A stretch of 64,000 nucleotides of DNA from Terriglobales bacterium (lineage in GTDB: Bacteria; Acidobacteriota; Terriglobia; Terriglobales; Acidobacteriaceae), in assembly GCA_035651655.1 (NCBI GenBank), contig DASRFG010000023.1:310001-374000 (forward strand). Reading direction: 5' to 3'. How positions within the stretch are numbered: position 1 is the first letter of the stretch; every line of letters starts with the position of its first letter. Below the pieces are notes generated by a model that was not told where the DNA came from, ran no database searches, and saw only the letters and a program-made list of their open reading frames with translations. Below are positions 58,202-64,000 of the stretch, in pieces. Position numbers and translations under genes: made by a program.

Positions 58202-60475
58202 ATGACTCAGACTCTCAGTCCAGAGAATTTGGGAATTGAATCCTTGAACACAGCGAGGGTTTCACGCCGGCACGGCCGTCTGTGGCTTCTTTGTCTGCTG
58301 TTTTTTCTTTCCGGATTTCCAGCGTTGATCTATCAGATCGTCTGGCAACGTGCTCTATTTACCATCTATGGCGTAAACATTGAGTCCGTCACCATGGTGG
58401 TGACCGGCTTCATGCTGGGGCTTGGCTTGGGGAGTTTGCTGGGCGGCGAACTTTCCAAGCGTCATCTGCCTTTGGTCGCTCTGTTCGGTGTGGCAGAGCT
58501 GGCCATCTCCTTTCTCGGTCTGGCATCGTTGCGAATTTTTCATCTGGCTGCGCTGTACACCGCCGGCGCCAGCCAACTGCAAACCGGATTGATCTCGTTG
58601 CTGTTGGTGCTGCTCCCAACGCTATTAATGGGCTGCACCTTGCCTCTGCTGGTGACCCACAGCGTGCGCCTCTCCGGCAGTGTCGGAGGCTCGGTTGCCG
58701 GACTCTACTTTGCGAACACTATGGGCTCAGCGGTCGCCTGCTTCGCCGCCGCCGCATTCCTGATGCGAGTGCTTGGTCAGTCAGGCTCAATCAAGATCGC
58801 GGCCGCCATCAATGCCTGTGTTGGTCTGGGCGCACTCTTCTTTTATCGGCGGAGAGAAAAGGCAACAAGCGAGCTCGCGCCTGCCGTCGGTGGATATATA
58901 AACAACTCATCCTCAACTGACGCCGGCATCGCACTGGTACTGGCCGTGCTGCTCGCAGCCCTGGCGGGATTTATCGCCCTCGGTTACGAAATCTTTTGGT
59001 ACCGCTTATTTTCCTATACCACCGGCGGCAAGGCCGCCAGTTTTGCGGTCATGTTGGGCACGTACCTTGCCGGCATTGCATTTGGATCACGCATCAGCGA
59101 AGACATCTGCCGCTCCTACACGGGCCATAAGCAACGTTTCCTCGTGCTCGTAGGCTTCTTCATTATCCTGGCAAACCTGTTTGGATTTTTTGTAGGGCCA
59201 TTTATGGCCTTCGTAGTTCGCTGGTTTAGCTTGTATGCCGCCTTGCCGCTCATTGGTTTTGCGGCAGCGTTCATGGGAATGACCTTCCCGCTTCTCGCTC
59301 ACGTCTCCATTCCCCCAGGGGAAAAAGCGGGTGCCCGGCTCAGCTATTTGTATTTCAGCAATATCGTGGGCTCGGCTGCGGGAAGCTTCCTGGTAGGTTT
59401 TATTTTGATGGATCGTTGGGGAATCCAGAAGATAGCGGTATTTTTGGCGGTTGTGGGACTTGCTATCGGCGTTTCGGTGTTGGTGGCCGTGCAAACGCCG
59501 TTGTCCCGAACACTTGTCTCTGTCGCTGGTTGTGCTTTACTCGTAATCGTTCTCTTTCTATCTGCGCCGGCGCTCTTCGGCAGCATCTATGAGCGTCTAT
59601 TGCTGAAACAGATATGGCACAACCAACTCCAATTTAAGTATGTGGTCGAAACCAAGAGCGGTGTAGTCACTGTAACCCCCGATGGCGTGGTTTTTGGTGG
59701 TGGAGTTTACGACGGACGCTTCAACATTGATCTTGTTCACGATTCCAACCTGATCGTGCGTCCCTTCGCCCTCAGTTATTTTCACCCCAATCCGAGGCAA
59801 GTATTGATGATCGGCCTTGCTTCAGGTTCGTGGGCACAGGTGATCGCAAATCACCCTCAACTGGAGAAACTCACAATTGTAGAAATCAATCCGGGTTACT
59901 TGCGACTTATTCCCAACTTCCCCCAGGTGGCCAGTCTTCTCCGGAATCCTAAAGTGGAAATCATCATTGATGACGGACGCAGATGGTTGCTGCGGCATCC
60001 TGAGGAAACATTCGACGCTATCGTCCTGAACACGACCTTTCATTGGCGTGCTCACTCCAGCAACCTGCTTTCAGCGGAGTTCCTTAGATTGATTCGGGGG
60101 CACCTAAAGCCGGGCGGCGTGCACTTTTACAATACGACCGACAGCGAGGAGGTTTACCTCACCGGAAGCACCGTTTTTCCGTACTCGCTCAGGGTCGTCA
60201 ACTTCTTAGCAGTAAGCGACTCTCCTATTCAAACTAACAAAGAACGGTGGCGGAATATCTTGCTGGATTATCGGATCGATGGAAGACCGGTGCTCGATTT
60301 AAGCCGCACCGAGGACCAAAACATCTTAACTGCCGTCCTTTCGCTGCCGGATCATGGCTCCGAGGCTAACCCGTTCCGCACGCGCCTAGCCATCGAGGAT
60401 GCACGGACATACTCAAAGCTGTTCCGAGATCGGCGAGTTATTACCGACGACAATATGGGAACCGAGTGGCAATAA
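58202..60475 (+). CDS. Fused MFS-like membrane / spermidine-synthase-like protein
   Basis: A protein of about 757 residues. The first two-thirds contain about 12 membrane helices (LWLLCLLFFLSGFPALIYQI, VALFGVAELAISFLGLAS, LLLVLLPTLLMGCTLPLL and others) with the pattern seen in fused MFS/spermidine synthases. The C-terminal 230 residues resemble a Rossmann methyltransferase/aminopropyltransferase: VLMIGLASGSWAQVIA, LTIVEINPGYLRLI, IIIDDGRRWLLRHPEETFDA. The catalytic Asp of true spermidine synthases is replaced in AIVLNTTFHWRAHSS, so polyamine synthesis is unlikely. Start is uncertain: GTG 58145 and ATG 58202 are both without a ribosome-binding site. Confidence 0.85.
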   Translation: MTQTLSPENLGIESLNTARVSRRHGRLWLLCLLFFLSGFPALIYQIVWQRALFTIYGVNIESVTMVVTGFMLGLGLGSLLGGELSKRHLPLVALFGVAELAISFLGLASLRIFHLAALYTAGASQLQTGLISLLLVLLPTLLMGCTLPLLVTHSVRLSGSVGGSVAGLYFANTMGSAVACFAAAAFLMRVLGQSGSIKIAAAINACVGLGALFFYRRREKATSELAPAVGGYINNSSSTDAGIALVLAVLLAALAGFIALGYEIFWYRLFSYTTGGKAASFAVMLGTYLAGIAFGSRISEDICRSYTGHKQRFLVLVGFFIILANLFGFFVGPFMAFVVRWFSLYAALPLIGFAAAFMGMTFPLLAHVSIPPGEKAGARLSYLYFSNIVGSAAGSFLVGFILMDRWGIQKIAVFLAVVGLAIGVSVLVAVQTPLSRTLVSVAGCALLVIVLFLSAPALFGSIYERLLLKQIWHNQLQFKYVVETKSGVVTVTPDGVVFGGGVYDGRFNIDLVHDSNLIVRPFALSYFHPNPRQVLMIGLASGSWAQVIANHPQLEKLTIVEINPGYLRLIPNFPQVASLLRNPKVEIIIDDGRRWLLRHPEETFDAIVLNTTFHWRAHSSNLLSAEFLRLIRGHLKPGGVHFYNTTDSEEVYLTGSTVFPYSLRVVNFLAVSDSPIQTNKERWRNILLDYRIDGRPVLDLSRTEDQNILTAVLSLPDHGSEANPFRTRLAIEDARTYSKLFRDRRVITDDNMGTEWQ

Positions 60476-60762
60476 AATTCGGCTGGTTGTGCGCGAATTC
60501 CTCTATTGCCGCCAGCACTTTGTTCAATCCTCCGCAAATTCGGGGCGGAGTTTCCCACAGGCCCCAGTATTCCCTTAGTACACCCCCGGCTACATACCTT
60601 AGAAGATCTCTCTAAATTGTTTGTCTCTGGATTTCACCAATTCTGAGGCATTTAACGGATGGGCGCTTCTCCCCCGAACTGTTACTCCTTTGTATGTCAG
60701 CTTGAGCCTTGCGCTTAAGACCGTCAGCCCTACGTTGTCACCACTTCTTGAGGAGTTGTTAA

Positions 60763-61788
60763 ATGAACCTGGCAAAAGTGGCTGCATGGATCCTGCTCGC
60801 GACCTCTCCAAGTTTGGCGGTTAGCGTCTCCGCAAAGTCATCGGGAACAACCTCGCCGGTCAGTGTGGCCGGGGTGGCGAGCTCCAGCCACCCCATCACG
60901 GGCTGGGCCATTTATGTGGATTCGGCTCTAGCTTTTAGGAAGAACACTTCGAGCTCAAACATGGCGCAGTATGTCAGCATGAGCAAGGGCACGCACAGCG
61001 TCACCGTGAAGGCATGGGACTCGACTGGCGCCAGCGGCAGCTCAAAGCTGACCGTAAACGTTACAGGCTCCGGGTCGGGTGGCGGCACCGGCACTGTCGG
61101 GCTCATTCCTACCCCGCCATCAAGCGCAAAAACGTGGACTAATGTTGATCAGGTGGGCGGCTGGCATGGGTGTGATAAGTGCGCCAACGGAGTAACTGCG
61201 ACCTTCTGGTTTAAGCAGGGAGTCAGCAGCCCCTCACTGGACGGCAGTTCCATGCTGGGATACATAAAAGGTGGTTATCAACGTTGGGCAGACGATCTTT
61301 TTGTCAAGGAATTTGGAGACCAGCGCTGGGCCGACCACGTTCGGTTTGATATCACCTTTCGTTGGACTGCACCCAAAACCAAACAGCCCAACGGACGCTA
61401 CGTGGTTCAAGGCATGGAATTTGACACGCTATTTCTGGATGACAGCTTCAAGTATTGGTTTGGCACACAGTGTTCCTACGGAAGCGGATGGTGGGACGTC
61501 TGGAACATTAAGGCACGGCACTGGCAGCACACTTCTATCCCTTGCCAGAGGTGGCCACCCGATTCCTGGCACACCGTGTCCTTCTATGGCACGCGGGACC
61601 GCAATACGAAATATGTTCACTTCGTGGCCCTGCGCGTGGATGGCAAAGATTTCAAGCTGAACACGCCCATGCCGGCCGCGCCGGTAGCAGCCGGCCACAA
61701 CTTCAAATTCCAATGGGAGCAGAACACCGACCTGTACGGCGACCCCTGGTACATGTGGGTGGACAAACTCAAGGTCTCAATCTGGTAG
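60763..61788 (+). CDS. Exported protein with Ig-like and concanavalin-like parts
   Basis: A 341-residue protein with signal peptide (MNLAKVAAWILLATSPSLAV). Residues about 25-105 form a bacterial Ig-like beta domain (SPVSVAGVASSSHPITGWAI, THSVTVKAWDSTGASGSSKL), a Gly-rich linker follows, and residues about 125-341 look like a jelly-roll/concanavalin-like lectin or glucanase fold (GGWHGCDKCANGVTATFWF, WYMWVDKLKVSIW) rich in Trp and aromatic residues. Four Cys in two pairs suggest disulfides. A GAGGAG site precedes the ATG. It probably binds a polysaccharide. Enzymatic activity is not established. Confidence 0.72.
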   Translation: MNLAKVAAWILLATSPSLAVSVSAKSSGTTSPVSVAGVASSSHPITGWAIYVDSALAFRKNTSSSNMAQYVSMSKGTHSVTVKAWDSTGASGSSKLTVNVTGSGSGGGTGTVGLIPTPPSSAKTWTNVDQVGGWHGCDKCANGVTATFWFKQGVSSPSLDGSSMLGYIKGGYQRWADDLFVKEFGDQRWADHVRFDITFRWTAPKTKQPNGRYVVQGMEFDTLFLDDSFKYWFGTQCSYGSGWWDVWNIKARHWQHTSIPCQRWPPDSWHTVSFYGTRDRNTKYVHFVALRVDGKDFKLNTPMPAAPVAAGHNFKFQWEQNTDLYGDPWYMWVDKLKVSIW

Positions 61789-62193
61789 AAAGTCTCGGCA
61801 GGCGGCCTTCACGCCTTATAAAAAGGCGCTGGTTCGAGGCCGCTTGCCCCATCCTTGCTCTTTCCCAATTCAGTGCTTGACAAATATCCCTGATTTTCTC
61901 CACACTCCGACTGTGCTCCGATTTCGGAACGCTGCGACGAGCATTCGTCGTTGCTTCTGATAGAGATCGGGGCCGCAAGGCTCGGAGCGTAATTGCTGTG
62001 AACACAAAGATTTCCAGTGCGGCCACTGCAAATCTTTGATTCCACAGCGGGAGGAGTCAGCTATCCACGTCCATTGCGAGAATCTAATTCCCATTGCTCT
62101 TTGCAGATTCCATGGTGCCCACCCATTGCACAAGAATCGTTACTCCGACCTCCGTAATGTTGACCCTCGCGGAAAACGGATTACTGTCGAACA
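61789..62193. other. Intergenic region with no gene seen
   Basis: 405 bp between the exported lectin-like gene and the small lipoprotein gene. Apart from the nested inverted repeat at its left end (separate entry), no RNA gene, repeat or coding sequence is supported. The antisense frames here show no family features. Confidence 0.5.
61797..61848. repeat. Nested inverted repeat after the lectin-like gene
   Basis: The outer arms GGCAGGCGGCC (61797-61807) and GGCCGCTTGCC (61838-61848) pair with one G-U, enclosing an inner perfect hairpin CGCCTT-ATAAA-AAGGCG (61812-61828). The structure begins 9 nt after the stop codon. There is no T-run, so it may be an RNA-stabilising 3' hairpin or a REP-like element rather than a classical terminator. 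Confidence 0.65.
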
Positions 62194-62421
62194 ATGAAGT
62201 CTCGGGCGAGCATCTTGATCGTGACCCTGTCGCTGCTCACAAGCTGTGCCAGCCGGTATACCTCGCGGGCGGCCCATTTTGTCCTACCCAGAAATTGCGT
62301 CACCGAGATGCGTTTCGCAAAGAAATCCGTTTGTCGCCCCCGTGTTGATGGATGGTTTGACTGCGACGGCTTGGTGGTCCAGGCGGCCTGCGTTAAGAAG
62401 GCGGAAGACGCTATCAGGTGA
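62194..62421 (+). CDS. Small lipoprotein-like exported protein
   Basis: A 75-residue protein with a short signal sequence ending in a lipobox (LLTSCAS, Cys at about residue 18), so it is probably a lipid-anchored envelope protein. The mature part is basic with further Cys (CVTEMRFAK, CRPRVDGWFDCDG, AACVKK) that could pair. No family recognised. No strong ribosome-binding site is present before the ATG, which lowers confidence. Confidence 0.5.
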   Translation: MKSRASILIVTLSLLTSCASRYTSRAAHFVLPRNCVTEMRFAKKSVCRPRVDGWFDCDGLVVQAACVKKAEDAIR

Positions 62422-62532
62422 TCGGATTCAGAGAAGCTGGATTAATCTGGCCGAGCGCATGACTCAGTTCCGTCCGATTGCATCTATAATCGGGGTCACT
62501 GCTGGCCAATTCACCTCAGGGAAAGCCCCTTG

Positions 62533-62886
62533 ATGTCCGTTCGTAAACGTATTCTGCTGGTCGCTCCGAACCCAGACCTCTTGCACAGCCGCATTCTCGA
62601 GTCGGCCGGCTATGAAGTTGCGAGCGCAAGCAGTGTTTCTGAGGCCAGGAGAGTCTGGAAGCCGGGCAACTACGCCTTGGTGATCATCACGGCCAATCCG
62701 GAATCCGCTGAGGCGCTGGAGTTTTGCGAAGAGCTTAAGCTCGCCTACCCACCGCAATCGGTTGCTTTGCTTACCGGCTGGTATACCTATCTGCCCAAAG
62801 ACAGTTGCCCGGATGCTGCTATCTCCCGGGTGGATGGGCCCGAGCATTTTTTGGCACGCGTGGGCGAATTGGTCGCAACCGCCTGA
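62533..62886 (+). CDS. Receiver-like protein lacking the phospho-acceptor Asp
   Basis: A 117-residue single-domain protein with CheY-like strands (KRILLVAPNPDLLHSRILES, YALVIITANPESAEALEF, VALLTGW, ISRVDGPEHFLARV). The acidic pocket is PNPD and the phospho-acceptor position is Ala/Asn (IITANPES), so it is a pseudo-receiver. It is comparable to but not closely similar to the one at 32417-32821. Starts at ATG 62533 just after an in-frame TTG. Not adjacent to any kinase. Function unknown. Confidence 0.72.
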   Translation: MSVRKRILLVAPNPDLLHSRILESAGYEVASASSVSEARRVWKPGNYALVIITANPESAEALEFCEELKLAYPPQSVALLTGWYTYLPKDSCPDAAISRVDGPEHFLARVGELVATA

Positions 62887-62977
62887 CCACGGCCACACTC
62901 CTGCCCAATTCCTGGTCGTCATGCGGACAGCGCGGAAGTAAAGAAGTGTGTTCGCATGTACGATTGAGCACGGGCCG

Positions 62978-63964
62978 ATGACCTTCCGCTTAAGTAAAGT
63001 TGCGCTACTTTTGGTTTGCACGTTTCTCTTCTCAGGGGAGCAGGCGGCTTTTCGCTCGACAGCTCCATTTGGAGAGTGGAAGCGGCTGGTCCAGGGACCG
63101 ATTCTGGCGCCGCAAGGCAGCGGTTTCGAAGCAGCGGGCGTGTTCAATCCTGCCGTACTTGAAGAAGGTGGGCGATTCCTGATGCTCTACCGCGCGCAGG
63201 ACAAGAACGGGAGCTCAAGTCTGGGCTATGCCAGCAGCTTCGACGGCGTTCATTTCTCGCGCCGTTCGCGTCCTGTGCTCGTACCTGAAAGCGCGTACGA
63301 GAGAGGCGGTGGCGTGGAAGACCCGAGGCTGATCAAAATTGGCGACACTTACTACTTAACCTATACCGGATATAACAAACACGATGCTCACCTTTGCCTG
63401 GCTACTTCGACGGACCTGATTCATTGGCGTCGCCGTGGAATTCTCTTACCCGCCTACAAGGGCCGCTGGAATATCGGGTGGACCAAGTCGGGCGCGATTC
63501 TCCGGGAGAAAATCCGCGGCAAATATTGGATGTATTACCTGGGAACCGCTCGCGACAAAACCGACCAGATGGGCGTCGCCTATTCATCTGACCTCGTGCA
63601 TTGGACGGATGCTCTCGATCGTCCGGTCTTGCCGCGCCGTCCCGGCCGGTTCGATTCGCGAGTAGTAGAACCGGGGCCTCCCCCCATCGTGACTGACGAC
63701 GGCATTTTTCTTATCTATAACGGCGCTGACGACCACCTGGTTTACCGCACTGGGTGGGTCGTGTTCGATAAACGAGACCCACGAATAGTACTGGCGCGGT
63801 CTGACCAGCCCCTCTTTCAACCCGAGCTGCAATGGGAGAAGATTGGCCAAGTGCCGAACGTCGTGTTTGTCGAAGGACTTGTCCGGGAAAAGGATCGCTG
63901 GCTGTTTTACTACGGTGCTGCCGATCAGTATGTCGGCGTGGCGACCGCTACCTATCGCCCATAA
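62978..63964 (+). CDS. Exported five-bladed-propeller glycosidase/phosphorylase (GH130-like)
   Basis: A 328-residue protein with signal peptide (MTFRLSKVALLLVCTFLFS). The rest is a five-bladed beta-propeller with motifs GVFNPAVLEEGGRFLMLYRA, GVEDPRLIKIGDTYYLTYTG and MYYLGTARD. The EDPR in the second blade matches the catalytic Asp region of GH130 mannosyl-phosphorylases and related mannosidases. Export suggests a hydrolase rather than a phosphorylase. Start ATG 62978 is preferred because it gives the signal peptide. GTG 62948 also opens the frame. The last 36 bp of the window hold nothing. Confidence 0.8.
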   Translation: MTFRLSKVALLLVCTFLFSGEQAAFRSTAPFGEWKRLVQGPILAPQGSGFEAAGVFNPAVLEEGGRFLMLYRAQDKNGSSSLGYASSFDGVHFSRRSRPVLVPESAYERGGGVEDPRLIKIGDTYYLTYTGYNKHDAHLCLATSTDLIHWRRRGILLPAYKGRWNIGWTKSGAILREKIRGKYWMYYLGTARDKTDQMGVAYSSDLVHWTDALDRPVLPRRPGRFDSRVVEPGPPPIVTDDGIFLIYNGADDHLVYRTGWVVFDKRDPRIVLARSDQPLFQPELQWEKIGQVPNVVFVEGLVREKDRWLFYYGAADQYVGVATATYRP

Positions 63965-64000
63965 TTCCCGCCGTTCTGTTATTCGCAAACTAGGCTTGTG

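Noticed and set aside
1-64000. CRISPR arrays and rRNA genes
   Set aside because: No regularly spaced direct repeats with unique spacers and no conserved rRNA segments were seen.

Overview
The window looks like a chromosomal segment of a soil-type member of the phylum Acidobacteriota, probably class Terriglobia. This is inferred from family content, not from any search. The signs are an Oar-like TonB-dependent receptor with an N-terminal carboxypeptidase-regulatory-like domain, two DUF5916 outer-membrane-type proteins, a DUF3857/transglutaminase/TPR protein, a VWFA-related exported protein, MEDS-domain sensors, an HdeD-like protein, many exported amidohydrolases and glycosidases, and a tmRNA with the tag ANQQMAYAA. 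No rRNA, CRISPR array or complete transposon is visible.

Layout. 1-2.6 kb: thrC-thrB. 2.7-9.8 kb: a tightly coupled minus-strand operon in transcription order TonB-dependent receptor, AhpD-like protein, class I aminotransferase, exported amidohydrolase, cupin. Adjacent genes overlap or lie 0-1 nt apart. 10-13 kb: SDR, divergent ilvE, cystathionine-synthase-like gene. 13-31 kb: exported low-complexity protein, D-aminoacylase-like and fucosidase-like enzymes, GGDEF protein, tRNA-Leu(TAA), DUF3857 protein, an ftsZ outside any division cluster, stress protein, glycosidase, DUF5916 protein, YceI. 31.6-36.2 kb: tRNA-Gln(CTG) and a sensory island with two MEDS proteins, a pseudo-receiver, a histidine kinase and a response regulator. 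36-45 kb: aminotransferase, metallo-beta-lactamase-fold hydrolase, gap-pgk-tpiA-tRNA-Leu(GAG)-secG, a P-loop kinase, isochorismatase. 45-49 kb: a frameshifted tonB, ssrA (tmRNA), and a 2.27-kb islet bounded by a 21-bp direct repeat of the tmRNA 3' end. 49-64 kb: a second DUF5916 protein, phosphoesterase, MarC, HdeD, VWA protein, alcohol dehydrogenase, fused MFS/spermidine-synthase-like protein, exported proteins and a GH130-like enzyme.

Most striking observation: two unrelated genes each contain one in-frame TGA exactly where homologues carry a conserved cysteine. Each has a full conserved coding region after the TGA and a perfect hairpin 16-20 nt downstream that fits the bacterial SECIS pattern. 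One is the AhpD-like protein (C83-x-x-U86-x3-H90, with E71 twelve residues before C83, the AhpD catalytic spacing). The other is a MEDS-domain sensor (U158) translationally coupled to a histidine kinase and a response regulator. A cysteine-containing MEDS paralogue is encoded divergently next door. If read as selenocysteine, the MEDS protein would be a selenium-dependent signalling protein of a kind I do not know to be described, and the AhpD-like protein would be the redox member of an uptake/catabolic operon. No sel genes lie in the window, so the presence of Sec machinery elsewhere in the genome is the key check.

Other items of note are the tmRNA-anchored islet with decayed Rhs/YD-type toxin C-termini and small membrane proteins, a +1 homopolymer frameshift in tonB with an intrinsic-terminator-like hairpin in its leader, 15-bp tandem repeats placed just after the signal peptides of two exported proteins, and several enzymes that have lost canonical catalytic residues.
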